Origin: Sphingomonas oligoaromativorans
GTDB taxonomy: Bacteria > Pseudomonadota > Alphaproteobacteria > Sphingomonadales > Sphingomonadaceae
NCBI RefSeq assembly: GCF_011762195.1
Contig: NZ_JAASQK010000002.1
Coordinates: 62,001-126,000 of the forward strand
Direction of reading: 5' to 3'
DNA length: 64,000 nucleotides
Both the position numbers and the translations under genes were made by a program. This document shows positions 51,213 through 59,356 of the stretch, piece by piece; position 1 is the first letter of the stretch, and each line of letters begins with the position of its first letter. The notes below the pieces were generated by a model. It made no database searches and had not been told where the DNA came from. It saw nothing but the letters and a program-made list of their open reading frames with translations.

Positions 51213-51951
51213 ACAGCCCGAAGATCGCCGGCCCGTCCACCAGATAGCGCCGCCACAGCCGACGCGGGCTGGAGAGCAGGCGGAACAGCCATTCCATGCC
51301 CATCGCCTGCATCAGGCGCGGCGCGCGCGTCTGGCGGCCGACGAGGAAGTCCAGGCTCGCCCCGATGCACAGCCCGGTGCCCACCGCCCTGCCGGACAGC
51401 TCGACCTGCCGGGCGACGATCTCCTGCTGCGGCGATCCGACCGCGAGGAAGCTGTAGCGCGCCCGCGCCCCGATCAGGAACTCCGCCGCCCGCGCCACCT
51501 CGGCGGGATCGCGGACGAAACCCATCGGCGGGTCATAATGGACGATATCGGTGAGGCCATAAGCGGCACGCAGCGCCTCCACGATCGAGGTGCCGCCGCC
51601 GAGGATGGCGATCCGGTCCCCCAGCGCGATCGCGTGGCGCACCAGTTGCCGGGTGAGGTCGCTCCCCGGCACCACCGGCAGGCCGAGCCCCGCCCACCGC
51701 GCCAGCGCTTTGAGGACGCGACTGTCGCAGAGCGTCAGCCAGGCGCCACGATAGGCCGGCCACAGATCCGAGCGGCGATGATGCAGCCGCACGACATGAT
51801 CGACATTGGGCGTCACGACATAAGCGAAGGGCGCATCGGCCGAGCGGGCGGCGATCATCGCCACCGCCTGCGCCTCGTCGAGGCGATCGAAGCGGAGGTC
51901 GAGGAACTCGGCGCTGGCCGAGCCGTCGCTCCCTTCTCCTGTCGTCGTCAT
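51178..51951 (-). CDS. WecG/TagA/CpsF-family glycosyltransferase (GT26)
   Basis: A 257-residue GT26 enzyme. The family signatures are all present: FAYVVTPNVDHVVRLHH near the N-terminus, IAILGGGTSIVEAL, VGSPQQEIVARQ and GTGLCIGASLDFLVGRQ. The C-terminal amphipathic region (APRLMQAMGMEWLFRLLSSP then RRLWRRYLVDGP) is the membrane-associating tail typical of this family. These enzymes add an N-acetylmannosaminuronic, N-acetylmannosamine or glucose/glucuronic-type residue to a lipid-linked acceptor, usually early in repeat assembly. The start at 51951 is upstream of the polysaccharide export genes, with a 222-base divergent gap. Confidence 0.9.
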   Translation of the reverse strand: MTTTGEGSDGSASAEFLDLRFDRLDEAQAVAMIAARSADAPFAYVVTPNVDHVVRLHHRRSDLWPAYRGAWLTLCDSRVLKALARWAGLGLPVVPGSDLTRQLVRHAIALGDRIAILGGGTSIVEALRAAYGLTDIVHYDPPMGFVRDPAEVARAAEFLIGARARYSFLAVGSPQQEIVARQVELSGRAVGTGLCIGASLDFLVGRQTRAPRLMQAMGMEWLFRLLSSPRRLWRRYLVDGPAIFGLFTAWRRVRSLP

Positions 51952-52038
51952 CGTCGCCCTCTCCCAGCCGCAACCGGCGCATGGTAGCGATCCCGCCGCG
52001 CGGGCTCTCTCCGCCCGATTCCGTGGCGAGCCTGCCCC

Positions 52039-52086
52039 GGTGGAAAACCACCATGGCTGCCCGATGGGGATACTGCTTTTGCAGTA
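52039..52086. promoter_or_regulatory. Two adjacent perfect inverted repeats upstream of the export operon
   Basis: GGTGG-AAAA-CCACC (52039-52052) and TACTGC-TTTT-GCAGTA (52071-52086) lie 18 bases apart in the divergent region 51952-52173. Each has a four-base A or T spacer. They could be regulator half-site pairs for the polysaccharide export operon, or RNA hairpins in its leader. No convincing -35/-10 boxes are visible. Confidence 0.45.
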
Positions 52087-52173
52087 CGCAAGAGGCGCAG
52101 CGTGAATGGCCGAGTGCCCGGCCGCCGCCGTCCGCCATAGAGTCCTCCGATCGAATTGGGGGGAGTTGCGGTG

Positions 52174-52872
52174 ATGTCCCTGAGGCAGTTCAAAGAGCAT
52201 CGTGCGGCCGGCCCGCGCATCCGGCGGCGATCGGCATGGCGGCGCGGCGCGGCGCTTTCCGCCGCTGCCCTGCTCCTTTGCGGCACGGCGCCGGCGTGGA
52301 GCCAGCCGGTCGCGACGCTCGCCGCGGCGGCCTCCATCGCGGACCCGGTCACCAGCGCCCATCCCGGCTACCGGATCAACGCCGGTGACGATCTCGACAT
52401 CAGCGTGTGGGGCGAGGAGAAGATGACGCGCACCACCCGCGTCCTTCCCGACGGCACGATCAGCGTCCCGCTCGCCGGCACCATCACCGCCGCGGCGAAG
52501 ACGGTCGAGGAAGTGTCCGAGGAAATTCGCCAACGCATCGCGCCCAACTACCGCACCTCGCCTCCCGAGGTGACGGTGGCCGTGCGCGATGCGACCGGGA
52601 TGCGCTTCTACGTCGTCGGCAAGGTCCGCACGCCGGGGAGCTTCTCCACCGGTCGCGCCGTCGACACGCTTCAGGCGCTCAGCATGGCCGGCGGCCTCGC
52701 CGACTTCGCCGACGTCAAGAATGCGGTCATCCTGCGCCACACGCCCAACGGGCAGGTGGTCGAACCGGTGGAGCTCGCCACCGTCCTCAAGGGCCATCGC
52801 CGCCTGAAGCCGGGCGAGCTGGCCGAGCCCCTCCCGATGCTCCGCAGCGGCGATGTCCTGGTCATTCCCTGA
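52174..52872 (+). CDS. Wza/GumB-type polysaccharide export protein
   Basis: A 232-residue exported protein of the polysaccharide biosynthesis/export family. After a long basic leader and signal sequence (ALSAAALLLCGTAPAWSQ) comes the Poly_export domain, YRINAGDDLDISVWGEEKMT and VLPDGTISVPLAGTITAAAK, followed by one SLBB-like domain (FYVVGKVRTPGSFSTGRAVD, LQALSMAGGLADFADVKNAV). It would form the periplasmic/outer-membrane conduit for EPS. No convincing lipobox is present, so a GumB-like lipoprotein form is not certain. Start chosen at the ATG at 52174 behind GGGGGGAG; a GTG precedes it by one codon. Confidence 0.92.
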   Translation: MSLRQFKEHRAAGPRIRRRSAWRRGAALSAAALLLCGTAPAWSQPVATLAAAASIADPVTSAHPGYRINAGDDLDISVWGEEKMTRTTRVLPDGTISVPLAGTITAAAKTVEEVSEEIRQRIAPNYRTSPPEVTVAVRDATGMRFYVVGKVRTPGSFSTGRAVDTLQALSMAGGLADFADVKNAVILRHTPNGQVVEPVELATVLKGHRRLKPGELAEPLPMLRSGDVLVIP

Positions 52873-52887
52873 GGCCAGGAGGGCGCC

Positions 52888-54060
52888 ATGCCCCGCCCTA
52901 TCTTCCGCAGGGGGATATACCTCCTCGCCGCGACGCTCGCCGGAACGGGCTCGCCGGCCATGAGCCAGACCGAGACCAACCTGACGCTCGACGCGCAGGC
53001 GCTGGCCTCGTCCAACCCCTTCCTGATGCCGGGGCCGGATCGCGGCGCCGTGCTCATGCAGATTTCCGCGAGCCCCGAGGTCAGGCTGACCAGCGACACC
53101 GGCTCCACCCTCGATCTCAACGGCACCGTCACCCAGAAATGGTTCAGCCAGCATTACGGCCATTTCCTGGTGGGCAAGTTCGATGCCGCCGGCAAATATC
53201 GCCGCAACGAATATCTGACGGTGGAGGCCGATGGCGGCTTCTCGCGCGATCTCGCGGTGGACGTGCTGACCAGCAGCATCGACGCGGTGATCGACCCGCA
53301 AAGCATCCGCACCGATTATGACGGCGCGCTCCGCGTGCGCTGGACGCCCGACGCGCGCACCGAGATCGTGCCCGAGGTCCGCTACGAGACGTCCGACTAC
53401 AGCCACAGCACGCTGCTGCGCGACACGCGGACCTTCAAGGCGGACGTCTCCGCCAGCCGCCGCATCAGCCCCTCCACGCGGGTCGGCATCCGGGTGGAGG
53501 CGCTGTTCAACAAGGCGGCGGGCTCGCTCGCCGAAAACTCGCAGGCGATCTACGCGACGATCCGGCAGGATATCAGCCCGCACTGGCAGCTCGACGCCGA
53601 AATCGGCGCGGAGCGGACCGAAAATCGCATCGGCCCGGTTCAGGATCTGGCGCTGAACGCCTCTTCCACCCCCACCCGGCTGAGCGGCCGCGCGCAGCTC
53701 TGCCGCAAGGTGCCCAACGGACTCGCCTGCCTCGCCGGCCTGATCGACAGCGAGATCAGCGGGCTGGGCGGCCTCCAGCGCACCATGACCGGCTCCGCCA
53801 CCGTGACGCAGAAGCTGAGCGAGCGGACGTCGGTGAACGGCATCGTCGAATATCGCCATTCCGAAACGCAGCGTGGCGCCTTTCCGGGGCTCGACTCGCT
53901 GCGCGCCACGCTCAAGCTCGATCGCCGGATCGGCCGTCACTTCACCCTTTCCGGGACAGGGCAATATCTCCGCCGCCAGCTCGTTGGCGGGGGATGGATC
54001 GGCGCCGCCTATGGCGGCCTTCAACTTCGCTTTCAGCCAAGGCAGCCTGACCATGACTGA
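52888..54060 (+). CDS. Outer-membrane beta-barrel protein of the EPS export operon
   Basis: A 390-residue protein with a signal peptide (YLLAATLAGTGSPAMSQ) and about 16 alternating amphipathic strands, for example YLTVEADGGFSRDLAVDVL, YDGALRVRWTPDARTEIVPE and VNGIVEYRHSETQRGAFPG. Barrel proteins of this type follow the export gene in sphingomonad and related EPS loci and probably form or assist the outer-membrane exit pore. The usual C-terminal aromatic is displaced: GGLQLRF is followed by an extra PRQPDHD-like tail created where the reading frame overlaps the next gene by eight bases. It lies 15 bases after the Wza-like gene. Confidence 0.82.
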   Translation: MPRPIFRRGIYLLAATLAGTGSPAMSQTETNLTLDAQALASSNPFLMPGPDRGAVLMQISASPEVRLTSDTGSTLDLNGTVTQKWFSQHYGHFLVGKFDAAGKYRRNEYLTVEADGGFSRDLAVDVLTSSIDAVIDPQSIRTDYDGALRVRWTPDARTEIVPEVRYETSDYSHSTLLRDTRTFKADVSASRRISPSTRVGIRVEALFNKAAGSLAENSQAIYATIRQDISPHWQLDAEIGAERTENRIGPVQDLALNASSTPTRLSGRAQLCRKVPNGLACLAGLIDSEISGLGGLQRTMTGSATVTQKLSERTSVNGIVEYRHSETQRGAFPGLDSLRATLKLDRRIGRHFTLSGTGQYLRRQLVGGGWIGAAYGGLQLRFQPRQPDHD

Positions 54061-55516
54061 GGACGCCACCAACATCAGCATCATCAGCCCGCGCGAGATC
54101 GCCGCGATCCTCTATCGGCGACGCTATTGGCTGGTCGCTCCGCTGCTCCTCTGCATGGCGCTTGCGCTGGTCGCCTCGCTGGTGATCCGGCCGGTCTATC
54201 AATCGGCGGCGACGCTGCTGGTGGACTCGCAGCAGATTCCCACCACCATCGTCCCCGCCCCGCTCGCCAACTATTCGGACGAGCAGATCGCCAAGATCCG
54301 CCAGCGCATCCTCAGCCGGCAGAATCTGGCAGCGCTGGTGAAGGAGCAGAATCTCTATCCGCAGGAGCGGCGGCACATGCCGCTCGACGACGTGTTGCAG
54401 ATCATGCGCGACAACACCGCGATGGACCTCGTCGGCTCGGACAGCGTCAACGATTCCAAGCCGCGCTCCACGATCGCGCTCAACCTCTCCTTCACCTATC
54501 CCAACGCGGAGGTGGCGCAGGCGGTGACCACCGAACTGGTCACCATGTTCCGCGACGAGGACAAGCGTCTGCGCACCGAGCAGGCGCTCAACACCTCCGC
54601 CTTCCTCACCCGCCGCGTGGACGAAATTCGCGGCCAGCTCATCACGCTCGAAGGCAAGCGCCGCGAGATCGAGGCGCGCTATGCCGGCGCGCTGCCGGAT
54701 CAGGTGAACCTCAGCGCCCAGTCCAACTCCGCGCTCCAGGCCGAAGTCTCGCGCATCGATTCCGAGACGCAGGGCATCATGCAGCAGAACAGTATGCTCG
54801 CCGCCCGCTCGGCGGATACCCCCACCGCGGCCGATCCGGGCCGCGAGGCGCTGCGGCTGGCGGAAAGCAATCTGCGCCAGCTCCAGGCGAAATATTCGGA
54901 TCGCTATCCCGACGTGGTCGCCGCCCGCGCCGCCGTGGAAGAGGCCCGCGTCGCCGCCTCGGCGCGATCGGCCGGCGGCCCGAACAGCATCATCCAGTCC
55001 GAAATCGCCGCCAGCAATGCGCGCATCCAGACTCTCTCCAGCCGTCGCGGCGAACTGATGGGCCAGATCGCGGAGTTGCAGCACACCACTGCGGAAGCGC
55101 CGCAGGCGTCTTACGAGCTGAACAACGTCCAGCGCGAATATGACAATCTCAAGCTGCAATATCAGGACATCCGCGAGAAGCAGCTCGAGGCCCAGACCGC
55201 CGCCAACCTCCAGACCGAGGATCGCGGCGAGCGCTTCTCGCTGGTCAACGCGCCGAGCCGGCCGGTCGAGCCGATCCGCCCCAAGCGCAAGATGATGCTG
55301 GCGATGGGCCTGGCGGGCGGGCTCGCGCTGGGGCTGGCGGTCGTGCTCGGCAAGGAGTTCCTGTCCGGCCCGATCAACGGCGAGAACGGTGTCGCCCGCT
55401 GGATGGGCGAGCCGCCGCTCGGCGTTATCCCCCTCGTCATCGCCGATCGCACGCCCGGCCCGCTCGGCCGCCTGCATCGGCTCTGGACATCCCGCGAACG
55501 TCAGGAGGCAGCGTGA
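54053..55516 (+). CDS. GumC/Wzz-type chain-length and export protein (no kinase domain)
   Basis: A 487-residue polysaccharide co-polymerase. It has an N-terminal Wzz domain with a first transmembrane helix (YWLVAPLLLCMALALVASLV), a long periplasmic coiled-coil region (about 170-400, rich in Ala, Arg, Glu and Gln) and the second helix after the conserved Pro-rich PSRPVEPIRPKRKM (then MLAMGLAGGLALGLAVVLG). The family's cytoplasmic tyrosine kinase is not fused but encoded by the next gene. The ATG at 54053 overlaps the barrel gene by eight bases; an in-frame ATG at about 54011 is an alternative. It controls EPS chain length and couples polymerase to exporter. Confidence 0.93.
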   Translation: MTEDATNISIISPREIAAILYRRRYWLVAPLLLCMALALVASLVIRPVYQSAATLLVDSQQIPTTIVPAPLANYSDEQIAKIRQRILSRQNLAALVKEQNLYPQERRHMPLDDVLQIMRDNTAMDLVGSDSVNDSKPRSTIALNLSFTYPNAEVAQAVTTELVTMFRDEDKRLRTEQALNTSAFLTRRVDEIRGQLITLEGKRREIEARYAGALPDQVNLSAQSNSALQAEVSRIDSETQGIMQQNSMLAARSADTPTAADPGREALRLAESNLRQLQAKYSDRYPDVVAARAAVEEARVAASARSAGGPNSIIQSEIAASNARIQTLSSRRGELMGQIAELQHTTAEAPQASYELNNVQREYDNLKLQYQDIREKQLEAQTAANLQTEDRGERFSLVNAPSRPVEPIRPKRKMMLAMGLAGGLALGLAVVLGKEFLSGPINGENGVARWMGEPPLGVIPLVIADRTPGPLGRLHRLWTSRERQEAA

Positions 55517-55517
55517 C

Positions 55518-56324
55518 ATGCTGAAGGATATCTCTCCCGACTGGTCCCGCCCCCTTCCCGGAGCGATCACGCGCGGCCGGCCCCGGCAGGCCGCGCCGAC
55601 GCCTCCGCAACCAGAGGTGGAGCTGGATCGCGACACGCTGATCCGCAACGGCATCTGGGCGTTCGAGAGCTTCGACGTCCGCTCGCGCAGCTTCGTCCTG
55701 CTCCGCTCGCAGGTGCTGAACCGCTTCCATGCTTCCGGCGGACGGGTGCTCGCGGTCACCTCGACGCGCCCCGGCGAGGGCAAGACCTATGTCACCGCCA
55801 ATCTCGCGGCCGCGCTCAGCCGCATCCATCCGACCGCGCTGATCGACCTCGATCTGCGTCGCCCGTCGATCGCGACGCGCTTCGGGCTGACGGTCGATTG
55901 CGGCGTGGAGGACTTCCTCGCCGGCAAGGCGGACTGGGCCAGCACGGGGCAGAAGATCGCCTCCGCCCAGCTCACCATCCATGGCGCGCGCCAGCCGGGG
56001 CTGGACACCGCCGAACTGCTCGCCTCCGACGCGCTGCGTGGCGTCTTCGCCTCCTTCAAGGCGCAGCCCGACGCGCCGATCTGCATCGTCGACACGCCGC
56101 CGATCCTGATGCTGGACGACGCCAACCTGATCGCGCGCCACGTCGACGGCGTGCTGATGGTGATCGAGGAAGGCCGCACCCGCGGCAGCGACGTCGAGGA
56201 GGCGCTCCGCCTGCTCGGCACCACGCCGATCGTCGGCTCGGTGCTGAACAAGTCGCTCTCCCTCAAGAAATCGCATGTCGACTACGCCTATTACGACGAC
56301 CTGAAGGCCCGCCGTCCACACTGA
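55518..56324 (+). CDS. Bacterial tyrosine autokinase, EPS-associated (Wzc/CapB kinase half)
   Basis: A 268-residue cytoplasmic BY-kinase. Walker A is [17 protein letters not shown], Walker A' is [11 protein letters not shown] and Walker B is [13 protein letters not shown]. The C-terminal tyrosine cluster that is autophosphorylated is short: [15 protein letters not shown] contains three tyrosines. As a stand-alone kinase it would bind the cytoplasmic tails of the GumC-type protein encoded just upstream; its ATG lies one base after that gene's stop codon, behind CAGGAGG inside it. The phosphorylation cycle normally governs polymer length and export. Confidence 0.92.
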   Translation: MLKDISPDWSRPLPGAITRGRPRQAAPTPPQPEVELDRDTLIRNGIWAFESFDVRSRSFVLLRSQVLNRFHASGGRVLAVTSTRPGEGKTYVTANLAAALSRIHPTALIDLDLRRPSIATRFGLTVDCGVEDFLAGKADWASTGQKIASAQLTIHGARQPGLDTAELLASDALRGVFASFKAQPDAPICIVDTPPILMLDDANLIARHVDGVLMVIEEGRTRGSDVEEALRLLGTTPIVGSVLNKSLSLKKSHVDYAYYDDLKARRPH

Positions 56325-56337
56325 AGGGGGACTAGTC

Positions 56338-57234
56338 ATGCGACGTGGGATCATCCTCGCCGGCGGCTCCGGCACCCGGCTCCATCCGCTGACGCTCACC
56401 GTGAGCAAGCAGCTCATGCCCGTCTTCGACAAGCCGATGATCTATTATCCGCTGTCGACGCTGATGCTCGCCGGTATCCGCGAGATCCTCATCATCACCA
56501 CGCCGGAGGATCAGGCCTCCTTCCGCAAGCTGCTCGGCGACGGGCGGCAATGGGGGCTGGAGCTGAGCTACGCCGCCCAGCCGCGCCCCGAAGGCCTCGC
56601 GCAGGCCTATCATATCGGCGCGGATTTCGTGCGCGGCGAGCCTTCCGCATTGATCCTCGGCGACAATATCTTCCATGGCCCCGGCTTCGGCAGTCTGATG
56701 GCGCAGGCCGACGCGAAGACCGAGGGCGCCACCGTGTTCGGCTATCCGGTCAGCAACCCGTCGGCCTATGGCGTCGTGACCTTCGACGAGGCCGGCCACG
56801 CCGTCGCCATCGACGAGAAGCCCGCCCACCCGCGCTCGCAATATGCCGTGACCGGCCTCTATTTCTACGACGGCCGCGCCGCAGACCTTGCCGCCTCGAT
56901 CCGCCCGTCCGCGCGCGGGGAGTATGAGATCACCGACCTCAACCGCCTCTATCTGGTGGCCGGCGCGCTCGACGTGCAGCTTCTCGGGCGCGGCTTCGCA
57001 TGGCTCGACACGGGCACCCACGCCTCGCTGCACGAGGCCTCCTCCTATGTGCAGGTGATCGAGCAGCGGCAGGGCCTGCGCATCTGCTGCCCGGAGGAGA
57101 TCGCCTGGCGACAGGGCTTCATTTCCGACGCCGAACTGGAACGCATCGCGCTGCCGCTGCGCAAGAGCGGCTATGGCGACTATCTGCTCCGCCTGCTCCA
57201 GACGGGCGCCGCGCCCCTGAGCCAGGTCGCCTGA
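56338..57234 (+). CDS. rmlA: Glucose-1-phosphate thymidylyltransferase
   Basis: A 298-residue nucleotidyltransferase making dTDP-glucose from glucose-1-P and dTTP. The start [20 protein letters not shown] is the pyrophosphorylase signature. [53 protein letters not shown] and the dimer/allosteric C-terminal region ([20 protein letters not shown]) match RmlA closely. It follows the kinase gene by 13 bases behind GAAGGGGG and precedes rmlB by 13 bases, so sugar-nucleotide supply is transcribed with the export machinery. Confidence 0.96.
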   Translation: MRRGIILAGGSGTRLHPLTLTVSKQLMPVFDKPMIYYPLSTLMLAGIREILIITTPEDQASFRKLLGDGRQWGLELSYAAQPRPEGLAQAYHIGADFVRGEPSALILGDNIFHGPGFGSLMAQADAKTEGATVFGYPVSNPSAYGVVTFDEAGHAVAIDEKPAHPRSQYAVTGLYFYDGRAADLAASIRPSARGEYEITDLNRLYLVAGALDVQLLGRGFAWLDTGTHASLHEASSYVQVIEQRQGLRICCPEEIAWRQGFISDAELERIALPLRKSGYGDYLLRLLQTGAAPLSQVA

Positions 57235-57247
57235 CGGAGACCGCATC

Positions 57248-58333
57248 ATGAAGAGCCTCCTCGTCACCGGTGGCGCCGGGTTCATCGGATCGAACTTCGC
57301 CCGCCACTGGCGCCGCGGCTTCCCCGGCGACCGCATCCTCGTGCTCGACCTGCTGACCTATGCGGGCAACCTCGCCAATCTGGCCGGCGTGCCGGACATC
57401 CGCTTCGTGCGCGGCGACATCGCCGACGCGGCGCTGGTGCGCGGCCTGATCGACGAACATGCCATCGACACCATCGTGAACTTCGCGGCGGAAACGCATG
57501 TCGATCGCTCGATCTCGTCGCCGCGCGGCTTCCTCCACAGCAACATCATCGGCACGCATACGCTGCTCGAATGCGCGCGCGAGGCATGGGACGGCGCGCC
57601 CGAAGGCACATGCCGCTTCCATCAGGTTTCCACCGACGAGGTGTTCGGCAGCCTCGGCCTCGACGATCCCGCCTTCCACGAGGGCACGCCGTTCGCGCCC
57701 AACTCGCCCTATTCGGCGAGCAAGGCCTCGGCCGATCATCTCGTCCGCGCCTATCATCAGACCTACGGCTTGCCGGCGACCGTCTCCCATTGCTCGAACA
57801 ATTACGGGCCGTATCAATTCCCCGAGAAGCTCATCCCCCTCTTCGTCATCAACGCGCTGGAGGGGCGGCCGCTGCCGATCTACGGCGACGGCCTGAACGT
57901 GCGCGACTGGCTGTTCGTCGACGATCATTGCCGCGCCATCGAGCTGATCCTGACCGGCGGACGCGTAGGCGAGAGCTATTGCATCGGCGGCGGCTGCGCG
58001 CTGCCCAACATGACGATCGTCGACACGCTCTGCACCGCCGTCGATGCGCTGTTCGCCCACGATCCGGGCCTCGCCGCGCGCCACCCCCACGCGCCCGCCG
58101 CGCAGGGCAGGCCCACCGCCTCGCTCAAGCGCTTCGTGACCGACCGGCTCGGGCATGACAGGCGCTACGAGATAGACGACGCCAGGATACGCCGCGAGCT
58201 GGGCTATGCGCCCGTCCACGATTTCCGCTGCGATTTCGCGGCCACCGTGCGCTGGTTCGTCGAAAACCCGGAATGGTGGCAGGCGATCGGCGGCGACGCG
58301 TCGGCGCCCTCCCTCCATGTCGCGATGGGTTGA
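57248..58333 (+). CDS. rmlB: dTDP-glucose 4,6-dehydratase
   Basis: A 361-residue extended short-chain dehydrogenase. LLVTGGAGFIGSNFARHW binds NAD; NFAAETHVDRSI, HQVSTDEVFGSLGLDD (active-site Thr-Asp-Glu) and SPYSASKASADHLVRAYHQT (catalytic Tyr-x3-Lys) follow, then NNYGPYQFPEKLIPLFV and YGDGLNVRDWLFVDDH. Product: dTDP-4-keto-6-deoxyglucose. No rmlC or rmlD lies in this window, so conversion to dTDP-rhamnose or another deoxysugar must use enzymes encoded elsewhere, or the 4-keto sugar goes down a different path. The next gene starts three bases after its stop. Confidence 0.96.
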   Translation: MKSLLVTGGAGFIGSNFARHWRRGFPGDRILVLDLLTYAGNLANLAGVPDIRFVRGDIADAALVRGLIDEHAIDTIVNFAAETHVDRSISSPRGFLHSNIIGTHTLLECAREAWDGAPEGTCRFHQVSTDEVFGSLGLDDPAFHEGTPFAPNSPYSASKASADHLVRAYHQTYGLPATVSHCSNNYGPYQFPEKLIPLFVINALEGRPLPIYGDGLNVRDWLFVDDHCRAIELILTGGRVGESYCIGGGCALPNMTIVDTLCTAVDALFAHDPGLAARHPHAPAAQGRPTASLKRFVTDRLGHDRRYEIDDARIRRELGYAPVHDFRCDFAATVRWFVENPEWWQAIGGDASAPSLHVAMG

Positions 58334-58336
58334 GCC

Positions 58337-59356
58337 ATGGCCGGGAAAGCGATCGCCCAGGAAGGGCCGACACCGCCGGCAGCCCCTCTCCACACCGCCA
58401 AGGCGGCCCGGCGGCGGAATTATGCCGACTGGCTGCGGGATTTCCCGGCCCGCAGCGCCTTCTGGGTGACGCGCCTCGGCCCGGTGAGCCGGATGCTGGC
58501 CTCACGATATCGCCGCGCGGTCGCCAGCCATCGCCGTATGGTGCCGACGCTCTCTCCCGGAGACCGCGCGATCGTCGAGGCGCTCGATCGGGACGGCATC
58601 TACATCTCCTCGCTCGATTGTCTGGGGTTGCCGGATTCACGCGAGACGGTGCGCATCGGGCAGATGCTCTCGGCCGAGTTCAGCGCCGAGGCGCATCGGC
58701 AAGCGGCCGCCGGCGTGGAGTTCAACATGGTTCCCCCCGAGCGGATCGTGGTCAATCCGCGTGTCTTCGCCTGGGGGCTCAGCGACCGGCTGCTGGACAT
58801 CGCCGAGGCCTATCTGGGGATGCCGGCGGCCTATGACGGGATGCAGATCATCTACACCGTCGCCGACGGCCGCGAAGTCTCCACGCGGCGCTGGCATCGC
58901 GACTGGGAAGATCGCAAGATGCTCAAGATCGCGATCTATCTGAACGACGTCGACGCGGACGGCGGACCGTTCGAGGCGGTCAGAGGCCCGCGCCGGACGG
59001 ACGAAGACGGCTTCGCATATGATCTGATGTCCGATGACGATCTGCGTCGCACGTTCGGAGAGGAGTTCGCCGAGCGCGTGGCGAGCTGCACCGGACGGGC
59101 GGGCACCGTGCTCTTCGTCGACACCGCCCGCCAATATCATCGCGGCCGCCCGGCGACGGGAGCGGACCGGACGGCGATCTTCTACAGCTATTTCGCCAGG
59201 CGGCCGCGCCACCCCTTCTTCTGCGAGCGTTCGGGGCTGTCGCGCCAGCAGATCGAGCGGCTGGCCCGCCATCTGCCGCCCCGCCAGCGCGCCGCCGCCC
59301 TGTGGCGCCGGGGCCTGCCCGGCTGGCTGCGGATGATTCCCTCGGCGCGGGTCTAG
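58337..59356 (+). CDS. Phytanoyl-CoA dioxygenase (PhyH)-like Fe(II)/2-oxoglutarate enzyme
   Basis: A 339-residue protein with a C-terminal double-stranded beta-helix. The iron facial triad is visible: H-x-D in RRWHRDWEDRKMLKIAIYL and the distal His in FVDTARQYHRGRPATG, with an Arg downstream (ADRTAIFYSYF) suited to bind 2-oxoglutarate. The first about 130 residues are helical and family-specific. Located three bases after rmlB, it is likely part of the export/sugar operon and may hydroxylate a sugar, lipid or acyl substituent of the EPS. It also overlaps the convergent FkbH-like gene by four bases. Substrate unknown. Confidence 0.83.
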   Translation: MAGKAIAQEGPTPPAAPLHTAKAARRRNYADWLRDFPARSAFWVTRLGPVSRMLASRYRRAVASHRRMVPTLSPGDRAIVEALDRDGIYISSLDCLGLPDSRETVRIGQMLSAEFSAEAHRQAAAGVEFNMVPPERIVVNPRVFAWGLSDRLLDIAEAYLGMPAAYDGMQIIYTVADGREVSTRRWHRDWEDRKMLKIAIYLNDVDADGGPFEAVRGPRRTDEDGFAYDLMSDDDLRRTFGEEFAERVASCTGRAGTVLFVDTARQYHRGRPATGADRTAIFYSYFARRPRHPFFCERSGLSRQQIERLARHLPPRQRAAALWRRGLPGWLRMIPSARV

